A stretch of 47,703 nt of DNA from Anaerobiospirillum sp. (GTDB lineage: Bacteria; Pseudomonadota; Gammaproteobacteria; Enterobacterales; Succinivibrionaceae): NCBI GenBank assembly GCA_029258325.1, contig JARHZF010000002.1:1-47703 (forward strand), written 5' to 3'. The position numbers and the translations under genes are program-made. Below, one piece after another: positions 8,584 through 18,623 of this stretch. Below the pieces are notes generated by a model. The model had not been told where the DNA came from, ran no database searches, and saw only the letters and a list, made by a program, of their open reading frames with translations. The number at the start of each line of letters is the position of its first letter. The first letter of the stretch is position 1.

Positions 8584-10020
8584 TTATGATTTTTTAATAA
8601 TTAATTTAGCAATTAAACCACTATCTTCCTCATCCTTATAGTTTGCTAAAACAATATGACCATTTATTCTCTTACTTGCAGCATAAGCAATAGCTAAACC
8701 TAAACCAGTTCCTTCTACTTCTTGCTTATCTCCATCTACACGGAAAAATGGATCAAATACTTTTTCAAGTTGCATCTCATCAATACCAGAGCCTGTATCT
8801 TTTACAATAAGAGTTAAGTTATCTATGTTATCCTCTACCATTAGATCAACTCTACCACCCTCTTTTGTATATTTAAGAGCATTAGATATTAGATTAGTCA
8901 TAACACATAAGATGTCTGAACTTGAAGATAAAATACTAAAATCAATATTACCTTCAACACCAAAATCAATATCTTTATCCTCTGCTATATAAGATAGATC
9001 TTCTACTAACTTTATATAGATATCTTTAATAGATATGTTTTCTAAAGTTATATCTTTATTATCCTGACATCTTGCTAAGGTTAATAAAGATGTCATAAGT
9101 TCACGCTCTCTTAAAATACCTTGTTGTAAAAGCTTAAGCTTATTTTTAGCAGTATCTGATAAATTTTCAGTAAGTAAAGCTTCTGCTTGTAAAGATAGAG
9201 CTGTAAGAGGTGTACGCATCTCATGAGCTGCATTTGCAATAAAACTCTTTTGTGATTTTACTGACTTATCTACACGCAATAAAAGACCATTTATAGCATC
9301 TATAAAAGAGTCAAGCTCTGATGGAATATAACCATCATCTGAACCTTGTAGTTTAGATAGATCATCTTTTCTCTTATCTATATTTTTTGCAATTCTATAA
9401 ATAGCTTTGAACATTAAGTTCACTGAAATAATTACAGTTGGAATATATAAAATTAAGATACTTAAAAATTGCGTTAAAGATGTATAAAAAGCATGAGATG
9501 AAAAATCATCTACAGCAGTTAAAGGTCTTGCTACAACAAAACGTCTACCATTTGATTTAGTTGCAACAAAAACTCTAATTCTTTTATCTGAAACCAAGAC
9601 ATTATAAAAACCATCATCAACAGCAGGAGGTATAAATATGTCATCACCTGCAGTTCCATATAAAGGAGCTATTATAATATCGAAATTTTGCTTATTTAAA
9701 TCAGATAGTCTTGGTATATCTTTTTGACGTGAAAGATCTAAACCATTTAAAGTACGAGACTCCATAAAAGATTGTGAAAAAAACATTCTTTCATGAAGAT
9801 GACGAGGTCCTTCCCATCTTTTTGGAATCAACATATCATAATTAATTACAATAGCTGCAATTTGGGATAACTCTTCATCAATAAATCCTTTGGTTTCTTT
9901 TTGAACTACTATATAAGACCATATACTTGCAACAAAAGCTGCAAGTATACCTAATGTTGAAAAGATTATAATAAGTCTAAATTGTAAAGAACGCCCTATG
10001 CTTCTTTTGCAACCTTCCAA
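8584..10020 (-). CDS. qseC: Sensor histidine kinase, QseC-like
   Basis: This 478-residue membrane kinase has TM1 at about residues 15-38, a periplasmic domain of about 140 residues, TM2 at about 181-206, a HAMP-like linker, and a HisKA domain with FIANAAHEMRTPLTAL (phospho-acceptor His266). The HATPase domain carries the N box (NLISNALKYTKEGG), the G1 box (VKDTGSGIDE) and the G2 box (GTGLGLAIA). The TTG start at 10020 overlaps the end of the response regulator gene by 25 bp; AAGGGG lies about 7 bases upstream, and no better in-frame start precedes TM1. The regulator's sequence and the nearness of parE fit QseC; PmrB or TctE relatives are alternatives. The signal it senses cannot be read from the sequence. 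Confidence 0.8.
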   Translation of the reverse strand: MEGCKRSIGRSLQFRLIIIFSTLGILAAFVASIWSYIVVQKETKGFIDEELSQIAAIVINYDMLIPKRWEGPRHLHERMFFSQSFMESRTLNGLDLSRQKDIPRLSDLNKQNFDIIIAPLYGTAGDDIFIPPAVDDGFYNVLVSDKRIRVFVATKSNGRRFVVARPLTAVDDFSSHAFYTSLTQFLSILILYIPTVIISVNLMFKAIYRIAKNIDKRKDDLSKLQGSDDGYIPSELDSFIDAINGLLLRVDKSVKSQKSFIANAAHEMRTPLTALSLQAEALLTENLSDTAKNKLKLLQQGILRERELMTSLLTLARCQDNKDITLENISIKDIYIKLVEDLSYIAEDKDIDFGVEGNIDFSILSSSSDILCVMTNLISNALKYTKEGGRVDLMVEDNIDNLTLIVKDTGSGIDEMQLEKVFDPFFRVDGDKQEVEGTGLGLAIAYAASKRINGHIVLANYKDEEDSGLIAKLIIKKS

Positions 10021-10670
10021 CCTACACCCCTTACATTTTTAATACAATGAGAACCTATTTTCTTTCTTAAAGTATGAATAATATATTCAACAGCATTAGA
10101 TTCAATTTCCTCATCAAAACTATAAATTTTTTGTTCTAATACTTCACGTGATAAAACAGCTCCAGGTCTTAACATTAAAGCTTCTAATAAAGAAAACTCT
10201 CTTGCTGTTAATAAAACTTTTTTATCTATACCATCTTCTTTTAATGTAACTTCATGAGAAATAGGATCTAATGTAATTAAACCATTAGTTAAAATACTTT
10301 GTACATTAGAACCACAGCGACGCGTTACAGCTCTAATTCTTGCTTTTAACTCACTAAACTCAAATGGTTTTACAATATAGTCATCTGCACCTCTATCAAG
10401 ACCGTTTACTCTATCATCTAAAGCATCTCTTGCTGTTAATATGATAATTGGAGTTTTTACTTTTTCATGTCGCCACTTAATTAAAAGAGAAACTCCATCA
10501 ATTTTAGGTAAACCTAAGTCTAATAAAATGCAATCATATTCAACATCTAAAGGAGCATATTGAGCATCTTCACCATTTCTAAACCAATCAGTGGCAAAAT
10601 TATTACTATTTAATTGATCAACTAATGCTTGACCTATCATTGCATCATCTTCTACTAATAATATTCTCAT
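9996..10670 (-). CDS. qseB: OmpR-family response regulator, QseB-like
   Basis: This 224-residue regulator has a receiver domain with the acidic pocket EDD near residues 7-9, phospho-acceptor Asp51 (LLDLGLP), Thr in LTARDALDDRVNGLDRGADDY and Lys in VKPF. It is followed by a winged-helix DNA-binding domain ending RGVGWKVAKEA. The TARDAL and GLDRGADDY signatures and the EEIESNAVE segment of the effector domain closely resemble QseB/PmrA. It is first in the operon and translationally overlaps its kinase. QseB/PmrA regulators commonly control envelope modification or motility; the targets here are unknown. Confidence 0.85.
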   Translation of the reverse strand: MRILLVEDDAMIGQALVDQLNSNNFATDWFRNGEDAQYAPLDVEYDCILLDLGLPKIDGVSLLIKWRHEKVKTPIIILTARDALDDRVNGLDRGADDYIVKPFEFSELKARIRAVTRRCGSNVQSILTNGLITLDPISHEVTLKEDGIDKKVLLTAREFSLLEALMLRPGAVLSREVLEQKIYSFDEEIESNAVEYIIHTLRKKIGSHCIKNVRGVGWKVAKEA

Positions 10671-10723
10671 AAGATCTCCTTTATTTAACCATGTACAAAA
10701 ACATACTAAATAAAAGTTAGTTA

Positions 10724-11287
10724 TTACTTAGAAAAGTTAATTATATTATCTAAAATTTTTTCAAAATTTTCAAAAGTATGGCATCCACCATCTTGTATAA
10801 ACATAGGGCAATCTTTATAAAAATCTTTTGCAATTTTATAATCTAAGACCTCATCACCCTTTTGTAAATATACATTTATACGATTTTTATCAAAATTAAT
10901 TTTGCTATCTAAATCTTTTAAAACTAAAAGCATATCTTTTGTTAAGGTAAATTTTCTATTAGTACACTCATTTACATGATCACCTATTAGAGCTTCAAAA
11001 TAATTTTGTGGATGAACACATGGATTTATAAGACTTGCTTTAAAATTGTATTTAGATGAAAGAACTGTGGCAAAAAATCCACCCATAGAACTACCAACTA
11101 AGGCTACTTCATCTTCTTTATAAGATTTAAAATAATCATCTAAATATAAAAAAGCTTCTTTAGGTGTATCAGGAAAATCAGGTCTTAATAAAATAAAATC
11201 ACTTTTATCTTTTAAATAGTTTTGAAGTATATTTGCTTTTACAGCATTAGGGCCTGAAAGAAAACCATGAATATATGCTATATACAT
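10724..11287 (-). CDS. yqiA: YqiA-like esterase (alpha/beta hydrolase)
   Basis: This 187-residue alpha/beta hydrolase of the UPF0227/YqiA family has the N-terminal strand and loop YIHGFLSGPNAVKA, the nucleophile elbow VGSSMGGFFAT (Ser near residue 67), and a late acid and His in QDGGCHTFENF (about His168). E. coli YqiA is an esterase on short acyl and palmitoyl-CoA esters; its physiological substrate is poorly defined. It lies between cpdA and the qseBC-like pair, preserving the cpdA-yqiA-(parE) neighbourhood of enterobacteria. Confidence 0.85.
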   Translation of the reverse strand: MYIAYIHGFLSGPNAVKANILQNYLKDKSDFILLRPDFPDTPKEAFLYLDDYFKSYKEDEVALVGSSMGGFFATVLSSKYNFKASLINPCVHPQNYFEALIGDHVNECTNRKFTLTKDMLLVLKDLDSKINFDKNRINVYLQKGDEVLDYKIAKDFYKDCPMFIQDGGCHTFENFEKILDNIINFSK

Positions 11288-11307
11288 TTAAATCACCTAA
11301 TATAAAT

Positions 11308-11361
11308 AAAGACACTATAAGATAAACTTACATAAATAATAAGCTTAAATATAATGTCTTT
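11308..11361 (-). terminator. Possible terminator between cpdA and yqiA
   Basis: AAAGACACTATA and TATAATGTCTTT form an imperfect 11-bp stem with a long (~30 base) AT-rich loop. The minus strand continues with ATTTAT. The long loop makes it a weak candidate. Confidence 0.4.
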
Positions 11362-11365
11362 TTAC

Positions 11366-12190
11366 TTAATAACCTAAAATATTTTTTTCAGGAACAAATC
11401 TGCCTTTAGGTAATCTTGTTATAGATGTTTTTATAGTGCCATTTTTATTAAAAATTAAGTATCTCCAGCCTGGTGCTGCTGTATCTAATGAAAACATCTC
11501 TGATTTAGGTTCAAATTGAATAGATGTAGATGGACTTGCCATATATCTTATATTATCAATAACACAATCGTATTCTTGATGAACATGACCTGATAGGACT
11601 AATTTTACATTAGGCATTGTTTTTAAAACATCATTAAAGTAATCTTGATTTTTCATGGTTTGAGTATCAAGCCATTTACTTCCAACAAGTTTTGGTAAAT
11701 GATGAACACAAACTACAGTATTTAAATGTTCATTTTTATAATAACAATCTTTTAAAAACTCAATTTCTTTTTCTTCTACAAAACCATAGGCTTTTTCATA
11801 TACAGTAGAACTTAAAGAGATAAATTGCCAATTATCACAAATTATATGCTTATCTAAAGAAACAAATGAATTATCCAAAACTTCATACATAATTTGATGA
11901 CTATCATGATTACCTGGTAGCACAAATACAGGTGCTTCAAGCTCTTCCATAATATTTACAAAAGTCTTATATGATTCAATAGAGAAGTCTTGAGATATGT
12001 CGCCTGTCATTATGACAAAATCATAATGAAGGTTTTGATTTTTGATAGTATCAATTACTGTTTTTAAACTTTCATAAGTATTGATACCAAGAAAATTCTT
12101 AGAAGTATCCCCTAATAAGTGAGTATCTGTTATTTGCAGAACACTTATTGGTTCATCTTTACTTTTTCTATTAATAACAATACTCTTCAT
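11366..12190 (-). CDS. cpdA: 3',5'-cyclic AMP phosphodiesterase CpdA
   Basis: This metallophosphoesterase of about 274 residues matches E. coli CpdA in length. The metal-binding motifs are in order: QITDTHLLGD, TGDISQD, LPGNHDSH, CVHHLPKLVGS and LSGHVHQEYD. It hydrolyses cAMP and so sets CRP activity. I place the start at the ATG at 12190, because the longer frame adds seven residues (from a TTG) that look like non-coding sequence. There is no strong ribosome site. The protein implies a cAMP-CRP system in this organism. Confidence 0.93.
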   Translation of the reverse strand: MKSIVINRKSKDEPISVLQITDTHLLGDTSKNFLGINTYESLKTVIDTIKNQNLHYDFVIMTGDISQDFSIESYKTFVNIMEELEAPVFVLPGNHDSHQIMYEVLDNSFVSLDKHIICDNWQFISLSSTVYEKAYGFVEEKEIEFLKDCYYKNEHLNTVVCVHHLPKLVGSKWLDTQTMKNQDYFNDVLKTMPNVKLVLSGHVHQEYDCVIDNIRYMASPSTSIQFEPKSEMFSLDTAAPGWRYLIFNKNGTIKTSITRLPKGRFVPEKNILGY

Positions 12191-12238
12191 TACAAATAAA
12201 ACCAAAAACAAAACATAAACTGCACAACATAATACAAT

Positions 12239-12293
12239 AACGATGAATTTTTTTTAGTGATAATCAACAAAAAAATTAAAAAAATTCATCGTT
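12239..12293 (-). terminator. Hairpin between der and cpdA, possible terminator
   Basis: AACGATGAATTTTTTT pairs with AAAAAAATTCATCGTT across a 23-base loop. It follows the der stop and precedes cpdA. There is no long T-run after the stem in either direction, so termination may be weak; it could also be an RNA processing or stability element. Confidence 0.5.
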
Positions 12294-12318
12294 TTGCAGA
12301 TAAAAATTTCAAATATTT

Positions 12319-14001
12319 TTATTTACCTGAAATTACTTTACCATTTTTTAATACAGCACCTTTTTGCTTATTGTTTTGCTCAACTTTTTTACGTGCACGC
12401 TCATTCTTTCTAGCTGAATGCTCATACATTCTTTGAGTTTGCTCTTTCTTCTTAATTTCTCTTATCTTAGATTGAGTAATTCTCTTTTGAGCTGGTTTTT
12501 CATTTGCATAAGGATTTGAACCTTCTTTAAACTCTAAAATAATAGGTGTACCCATTATCTTTAAAGATTTTCTATAGCAATTAGTTAAATAACGCTTATA
12601 AGAGTCTGGCATCTTAGATACTTTATTTCCATGAATAATAATTCTAGGAGGATTGTAACCACCTGCATGCACATACTTTAACTTAATACGTCTACCACCT
12701 GCTACAGGAGGTTCATGCTCTTGTGTTGCTGCTTGTAAAATTCTATTTAATGTAGATGATGAATTTCTGCGTGTTGCAGACTCATATGCTTCATCAATAG
12801 ACTCAAATAAATGTCCAACACCAGTACCATGAAGAGCTGATATAAAATGAACACGAGCAAAATCAACAAAGCCTAAACGTAAATCTAACTCTCTTTTTAT
12901 CTCAGATTTAAATTCTTGTGTAAGACCATCCCACTTATTTACAACAACTACAAGTGAACGACCTGAATCTAAAATAAAACTTAATAAAGATAGATCTTGA
13001 TCTGTAATCTTTTCTCTTGCATCTATTACAAGTAAAGCTACATTACAGTCTTCAATAGCTTTTAAAGTTTTTACAATTGAGAACTTCTCAATTGCATCAT
13101 TTACCTTAGATTTACGTCTTACACCTGCTGTATCAATAACAATATATTTTTTGTCATCTCTTTCAAGTGGAATATAAATAGAATCACGAGTTGTACCTGG
13201 CATATCACAAACTACAACTCTATCTTCACCTAATAATCTATTAGTTAAAGTTGATTTACCTACATTAGGTTTACCTACTAATGCAAATTTAATAGGAAGG
13301 TCTGCAAAAGGTACATTAGTGTTATTTTCACCCTCACCTTTTTGTCTACTGCGTTGAGCTTCTCTAAATGCATGCCAATTAAAACCACCACCTACAGTGT
13401 CAGCTGGAACATTATCTAGAAAATCAAAACCCTCTTCCCACTCACTATATTCATTAAATTCATCATCATCTTGAGGAAGATCACTATCTAGAGGACCTTC
13501 TTCTCTTAATAATGGGGCAATTACTTCTTCTACTAAAGCAGTAACACCACGACCATGAGCTGCTGCTGTTAGATAAACTTCTCCTAAACCTAAAGCATAA
13601 AACTCATGACCTGCTAGATCTTCATTTAAACCATCAACTTTATTTGCAACAACACAACATGGTTTATTAGCACGTCTTATTAAATTTGCAACTTGATAGT
13701 CACCTGGTAGTAGACCTGCTCTAGCATCAAGCATAAAAATAACTAAATCACACTCTTCAATAGCTAATTTTGCTTGATTTGTCATACGATTTGTTAGATC
13801 AGATGGTTGCTCTGCATCCTCTGCAATACCACCTGTATCAATAACAATATACTCACGACCATCAAATAGAGCACGACCATATTTTCTATCACGAGTTAAA
13901 CCTGGAAAATCTGCAACTAAAGCATCTCTTGTTTTTGTAAGTCTGTTAAATAAAGTGGATTTACCCACATTAGGACAGCCTACTAAAGCAATTACTTTCA
14001 T
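12319..14001 (-). CDS. der: Ribosome-assembly GTPase Der
   Basis: This 560-residue protein has two tandem GTPase domains. The first P-loop is GCPNVGKST at about residues 8-16 and the second is GKPNVGKST at about 242-250. DTAG/DTGG G3 motifs and NKVD/NKWD G4 motifs are present in both, and a KH-like C-terminal domain ([15 protein letters not shown]) follows. Der matures the 50S subunit. It is longer than E. coli Der (490) because of a long acidic linker between the G domains (about residues 170-235, including [15 protein letters not shown]) and a basic C-terminal tail rich in Lys and Arg. It is last in the rlmN-to-der operon, as in E. coli, and follows bamB. Confidence 0.97.
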   Translation of the reverse strand: MKVIALVGCPNVGKSTLFNRLTKTRDALVADFPGLTRDRKYGRALFDGREYIVIDTGGIAEDAEQPSDLTNRMTNQAKLAIEECDLVIFMLDARAGLLPGDYQVANLIRRANKPCCVVANKVDGLNEDLAGHEFYALGLGEVYLTAAAHGRGVTALVEEVIAPLLREEGPLDSDLPQDDDEFNEYSEWEEGFDFLDNVPADTVGGGFNWHAFREAQRSRQKGEGENNTNVPFADLPIKFALVGKPNVGKSTLTNRLLGEDRVVVCDMPGTTRDSIYIPLERDDKKYIVIDTAGVRRKSKVNDAIEKFSIVKTLKAIEDCNVALLVIDAREKITDQDLSLLSFILDSGRSLVVVVNKWDGLTQEFKSEIKRELDLRLGFVDFARVHFISALHGTGVGHLFESIDEAYESATRRNSSSTLNRILQAATQEHEPPVAGGRRIKLKYVHAGGYNPPRIIIHGNKVSKMPDSYKRYLTNCYRKSLKIMGTPIILEFKEGSNPYANEKPAQKRITQSKIREIKKKEQTQRMYEHSARKNERARKKVEQNNKQKGAVLKNGKVISGK

Positions 14002-14024
14002 ATTAAAAAATCTCTTCTTTATAT

Positions 14025-15500
14025 TTATTCAGAGGTCACGCCTGCTCCTGGATTAATACCAAAACCAGAAAGTCTCTTCTTTTGCTCTTTTATGTGTTTT
14101 TCATAAGCACGTCTTTGAGCATCTATTTCAGCTTTTTGACGAGCTTCTGCTTGCACTGCATTTATAATATGTCTACGACGTTCCTCAAGTTGAGCTTTTG
14201 ACATGCCACCTGGAGCATAAATACCAACAGCACCAACACCAGGAGCCATTAAATTAACACCAAGACCTGCATATTCTTTTTGAATCTTAATAAATGCTTC
14301 TTTAGATTCTGAAATTTCAGCTGGATCATAATCTAAACAATATAAGCTACCATCTTTTGCAATAACATATAAAAGGCCATTATGAACAATAGGAGCAACA
14401 TAAATAGCTGTATTATCTAAATCAATTTTAGACTCAATTGCACCAGTATCTAAAGATAAGAAGTATAATTGACCATCATAATCACCTACTACAGCATAAT
14501 TACCATAAATAGCAGGAGCTGATGTCTTTCTATATGTTAAAGATTGATTAGACCACTTTTCTTGATTAGTATTTCTATCTATACAGTAAACATGACCTTT
14601 ATCATCAGTTATAACAATATTCTCATCATCAAAAGCAATATCTTGTGAACTTTCATAACCAAGTTTACTTACAATTCTATTATCAGAGAAAGAATATTTT
14701 ACTAAACTACCATTATATGCTGTTGCATACAAATCAGAACCTAATACTAAAGGTGTAGATGATACATCTGATAATCTTTCTAAGGAGTTAGCTCCAACAC
14801 CTAAAGATACAACTAATTGATTTACAATAGCACCTGTACTTTGTAAATATACAGAAACCTTACCATTTGATTGGCCTAGTAAAACAAAGTCATCACCTAC
14901 TGTTACAGGAGCTGATTGAGATCTTAGACGAAGAGAATTAGGAGCCTCTCCTGCTACATAATTTTCAGTACCAGTCTCTGTATCAATTGATGTTAAACTA
15001 CCATATGAATCAACAACAAATAAAGTAGAACCTGATTTTGAGAATGCAGGTTTAGCTATAACCTCACCACCTACATATTTTTTCCACTTTAATTTACCAT
15101 TTGTAGCATTAATTAAATAAACATAACCGTTTTCTGTACCTAAGGCTAATAGATTATTTTGAGCTGCTACACCACCTGATACACGAGCTGATCTCTTTTC
15201 ATCATTTTCAGGTAAGTTTGATAAATTCTTTGACCAAATCTCTTTACCTGTTTTAGTATTAAGTGCCTTAATTTCACCATTTCTTCCTGCTACATAAAGA
15301 ATATCATTCATAATAACAGGACTTAGGCGTGAGAAATGATTACCCACACCTTGTGTTGATGTTGAAAAAACTTCCTTAGGAGAAAACTTACTTGCAACCT
15401 TAGGAGCATCAACAGGTGCATATAGATCAAGAGCACTAGAACAACCTAATAAGGCAGCAAATGCAAGAGGTAAAGCTAAAGATATTTTACTTTTTTTCAT
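14025..15500 (-). CDS. bamB: Outer-membrane assembly lipoprotein BamB with C-terminal extension
   Basis: This 491-residue protein has a lipoprotein signal with lipobox ALLGC (Cys20), followed by a PQQ-like eight-bladed propeller with repeated patterns such as [14 protein letters not shown] and [14 protein letters not shown]. BamB is part of the BAM complex that folds outer-membrane proteins. The propeller ends near residue 392 (LYCLDYD). The last ~99 residues are an extra, mostly helical, Lys/Arg/Glu-rich tail ([19 protein letters not shown]) with Gly/Pro-rich flanks; E. coli BamB (392 residues) has nothing like it. It lies between yfgM and der. Confidence 0.95.
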   Translation of the reverse strand: MKKSKISLALPLAFAALLGCSSALDLYAPVDAPKVASKFSPKEVFSTSTQGVGNHFSRLSPVIMNDILYVAGRNGEIKALNTKTGKEIWSKNLSNLPENDEKRSARVSGGVAAQNNLLALGTENGYVYLINATNGKLKWKKYVGGEVIAKPAFSKSGSTLFVVDSYGSLTSIDTETGTENYVAGEAPNSLRLRSQSAPVTVGDDFVLLGQSNGKVSVYLQSTGAIVNQLVVSLGVGANSLERLSDVSSTPLVLGSDLYATAYNGSLVKYSFSDNRIVSKLGYESSQDIAFDDENIVITDDKGHVYCIDRNTNQEKWSNQSLTYRKTSAPAIYGNYAVVGDYDGQLYFLSLDTGAIESKIDLDNTAIYVAPIVHNGLLYVIAKDGSLYCLDYDPAEISESKEAFIKIQKEYAGLGVNLMAPGVGAVGIYAPGGMSKAQLEERRRHIINAVQAEARQKAEIDAQRRAYEKHIKEQKKRLSGFGINPGAGVTSE

Positions 15501-15531
15501 ATCCTATAATCCATTTTTCCAACATTATTAA

Positions 15532-16200
15532 TTATTGAGCTATTTCTTGTGATAACTTAAATGCAGGTTTTTCACCTTCTTTAATTAAATTATCAAATTT
15601 CATTTGTAAAATTGGGTTTATGCCAATTTTCTTTTCATAAGCTATATCAATAGCTTTTTTATAATTATCATGAGCACTATCTTTATCACCCTTTGCAAGA
15701 TAGATATCGCCTAGTGTTTCATAAACTTCAAGACCATAAACTTCTTTGTCTACACCATCTAAAAGAGAAATTGCTTTATCTATCTCTTTTTTCTGTGCAT
15801 ATAATCTTGCCTCTAAAATAGTAGCTTGAGTTGATACTAAATTACCACCATTTTTTTTAGCAAAATTAACAGATTCAATAGCATCATCATATTTACCTGC
15901 ATTAATTTGTAGTGAAGCTACATCTAATGCAAGTAAAGAACCATAGATATCTTGATTTGCTGTTATAAATTCATTAGCCTTATCTATAGCATTTACACCA
16001 TCATGTCTTAGATCTTTTTGAATATTATATAATTTCAAAGCTTGATCTTGTAATAATGAAAGTTGATATGATTGATATTGACGAAAGCCAAGTAAGCCAC
16101 CAAGAGCAATAACAACACCTAATGTTATTGGTTTCCAATATTCTTTCCACCATTTTTTGACGGCTTCTTCTCTTTCATGATCGTCTGTTAAAACATCCAT
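15532..16200 (-). CDS. yfgM: YfgM, ancillary SecYEG translocon subunit
   Basis: This 222-residue protein has a cytoplasmic N-terminus (DDHEREEAVKKWWKEYWK), one membrane segment at about residues 25-42 and a periplasmic TPR-like helical domain. YfgM works with PpiD at SecYEG in handing over exported proteins. Its position between hisS and bamB is the conserved gammaproteobacterial place. It starts 11 bp after hisS. Confidence 0.93.
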   Translation of the reverse strand: MDVLTDDHEREEAVKKWWKEYWKPITLGVVIALGGLLGFRQYQSYQLSLLQDQALKLYNIQKDLRHDGVNAIDKANEFITANQDIYGSLLALDVASLQINAGKYDDAIESVNFAKKNGGNLVSTQATILEARLYAQKKEIDKAISLLDGVDKEVYGLEVYETLGDIYLAKGDKDSAHDNYKKAIDIAYEKKIGINPILQMKFDNLIKEGEKPAFKLSQEIAQ

Positions 16201-16211
16201 TTTATATCCCT

Positions 16212-17492
16212 TTATTTATTTAAAATGTTGTTGATTATATCAATTGAATCTTCTAAAGAAACAGTTACTTGCTCTGCATCTTTATCAAACATATTTTTGA
16301 TAGTAACTTTATTTTCTTTAATTTCTTCATCACCTAAAATAATAGCTACTTTAGTATTTGTTTTATCAGCCTTTTTAAATTGCTTTTTAAAGTTTCCACC
16401 ACCACAATGTGTGAAAACTTTAACATTATTAAGACTATTTCGCAAATAAGATGATACTTTAGCTAGATGAACTTCTATATTTTCACCCATACCTAAAACA
16501 TAAATATCATTAGTTTTTGTAGTATCTAATTTATTTAAAGTAGTTAAAAGAAGAACTAATCTTTCAAGACCAATTGCAAAACCAACAGCCTTAGTCTCAC
16601 TACCGCCTAATTGACTTACAAGACCATCATAACGACCACCACCACATACTGTACCTTGAGCACCTAAATCTTTAGTTACCCACTCAAATACAGTTAAATT
16701 ATAGTAATCAAGACCTCTTACTAAATTTTCATTTATCTCATAATTAATATTAAGAGCTTCAAGTATTGCTCTTAATTTTTCAAAATGAGATCTTGTCTCT
16801 TCTTTAAAGTATGATGATAATTTAGGAGCATCTTTTAATAATGCTTGAACTTTTTCATCCTTACTATCTAAAACGCGAAGAGGATTTGTATGTGTTCTTC
16901 TCTTTGAATCTTCATCTAAAGAATCAAAGTTCTTTTCTAAAAATGCTACTAATTCTTTTTTGTATTCAGCACGTTCTTCAGATGAACCTAATGTATTTAA
17001 TTGTAAAGTTAAATTATCAGCAATACCTAACTTTTTAAAGATACTATAACTAAGTTCAATTAACTGAGCATCAATATCAGGACCTTCTAAACCAAAAGCT
17101 TCAAGACCTAATTGATGAAATTGTCTATATCTACCTTTTTGTGGTCTTTCATGACGGAACATAGGTCCCATGTACCAAAGTCTTTGTTCTTGATTATAAA
17201 TTAAATTATGTTCAAGACATGCTCTTACACAACCTGCTGTACCTTCAGGACGTAAAGATAAACTATCTCCAGATCTATCTTCAAAGGTATACATTTCTTT
17301 TTCTACAACATCAGTAACTTCACCTATAGCACGTGAAAAAAGATGTGTACTTTCAACTATTGGCATTCTTATTTCGCTAAAGCCATAAGAATTAACTGTA
17401 TCTCTTAAAACTTTCTCAACTTGTTGCCATACAAAAGTATCTTCAGGTAGAAGATCATTCATTCCTCGTATAGCTTGAACATTTAAAGCCAT
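16212..17492 (-). CDS. hisS: Histidyl-tRNA synthetase
   Basis: This 426-residue class II synthetase has motif 1 near [11 protein letters not shown], motif 2 [21 protein letters not shown], the HisRS signature [13 protein letters not shown] and motif 3 [11 protein letters not shown]-terminal anticodon-binding domain follows from about residue 330. It charges tRNA-His. It lies 8 bp downstream of ispG in the conserved operon. Confidence 0.97.
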   Translation of the reverse strand: MALNVQAIRGMNDLLPEDTFVWQQVEKVLRDTVNSYGFSEIRMPIVESTHLFSRAIGEVTDVVEKEMYTFEDRSGDSLSLRPEGTAGCVRACLEHNLIYNQEQRLWYMGPMFRHERPQKGRYRQFHQLGLEAFGLEGPDIDAQLIELSYSIFKKLGIADNLTLQLNTLGSSEERAEYKKELVAFLEKNFDSLDEDSKRRTHTNPLRVLDSKDEKVQALLKDAPKLSSYFKEETRSHFEKLRAILEALNINYEINENLVRGLDYYNLTVFEWVTKDLGAQGTVCGGGRYDGLVSQLGGSETKAVGFAIGLERLVLLLTTLNKLDTTKTNDIYVLGMGENIEVHLAKVSSYLRNSLNNVKVFTHCGGGNFKKQFKKADKTNTKVAIILGDEEIKENKVTIKNMFDKDAEQVTVSLEDSIDIINNILNK

Positions 17493-17500
17493 TTTATTTC

Positions 17501-18604
17501 CTATAATATTTTATTATCTAATTTCTTTTCAATTTTATTACGAATGCGACTTTCTAGCACATCAATAACATTAGTTGCCTCTATTTTACCTTGTAAAACA
17601 CCATCTTCATAAATTAAGCAACTATTATTGTTACCACCACATACAGCAACATCTGCACGTAAAGCCTCACCAGGTCCATTTACAATACAACCCATTACTG
17701 CAACTTTTAACTCATCTTTAATATCTTTAACTCTATCTTCTAAAGATTTTACAATATTAACAACATCTATACCATGACGAGCACAAGTTGGACATGCAAC
17801 AATATCAATACCACGTGTTCTTAAGTGCATACTCTTTAAAATAGACCAACCTACTTTAATTTCTTCAATAGGATTTGCAGCTAAAGATACACGTAAAGTA
17901 TCACCAATACCTTGTTTTAATAACCAAGAAATACCTATTGATGATAAAACAGTACCACCTTGTAAACCGCCTGCTTCTGTAATACCTAAATGCAAAGGAG
18001 CATCTGTTTTACTTGCAAGTGCTTCATATGATGCAACACAAAGATTTAATTCAGATGCTTTTACAGAAAAAGCATAATCTATAAAATTATGTTCATCTAA
18101 GATTTCAGCAGAACGTAAAGCAGCCTCAACCATAGCATCAGGACAAGGTGAACCATATTTTTTTAAAAGATCTTTATCAAGAGATCCTGCATTAACACCA
18201 ACTCTTATAGGTAAACCTAAATCTTTAGCACATTTACAAACTTCCTCAACCTTATGCTTAGCACCAATATTACCTGGATTAATTCTAAGGGCAGAAGCTC
18301 CATTTTTAGCAGCTTCAATTGCAATTCTATGATCAAAGTGAATATCTGCAACTATTGGTACAGGAGACTTTTGACATATTTCTTTAAATGTCTTTGCTGC
18401 ATCAAGAGTTGGTACTGAAACACGCACAATATCAGCACCTACTTCATACAGATCATTTATTTGTTTTAAAGTACCATCAACATCTAAGGTATCTGTATCT
18501 GTCATAGATTGAACTGAAATAGGAGCATCACCTCCTATTAAAACATTACCTACTTTTATTTGACGACATTTGCGTCTTTTAATTGGTGGAGCTTGCCATT
18601 CCAT
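17501..18604 (-). CDS. ispG: 4-hydroxy-3-methylbut-2-enyl-diphosphate synthase
   Basis: This 367-residue iron-sulfur enzyme of the MEP isoprenoid pathway begins with a TIM-barrel domain ([19 protein letters not shown]). It ends with the [4Fe-4S] ligands in [10 protein letters not shown] (CxxC) and [10 protein letters not shown], plus the conserved Glu two residues after GPG. It makes HMBPP from MEcPP. It sits between rodZ and hisS, the usual arrangement. Confidence 0.97.
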   Translation of the reverse strand: MEWQAPPIKRRKCRQIKVGNVLIGGDAPISVQSMTDTDTLDVDGTLKQINDLYEVGADIVRVSVPTLDAAKTFKEICQKSPVPIVADIHFDHRIAIEAAKNGASALRINPGNIGAKHKVEEVCKCAKDLGLPIRVGVNAGSLDKDLLKKYGSPCPDAMVEAALRSAEILDEHNFIDYAFSVKASELNLCVASYEALASKTDAPLHLGITEAGGLQGGTVLSSIGISWLLKQGIGDTLRVSLAANPIEEIKVGWSILKSMHLRTRGIDIVACPTCARHGIDVVNIVKSLEDRVKDIKDELKVAVMGCIVNGPGEALRADVAVCGGNNNSCLIYEDGVLQGKIEATNVIDVLESRIRNKIEKKLDNKIL

Positions 18605-18623
18605 AAAAACACTCTACTTTTAG

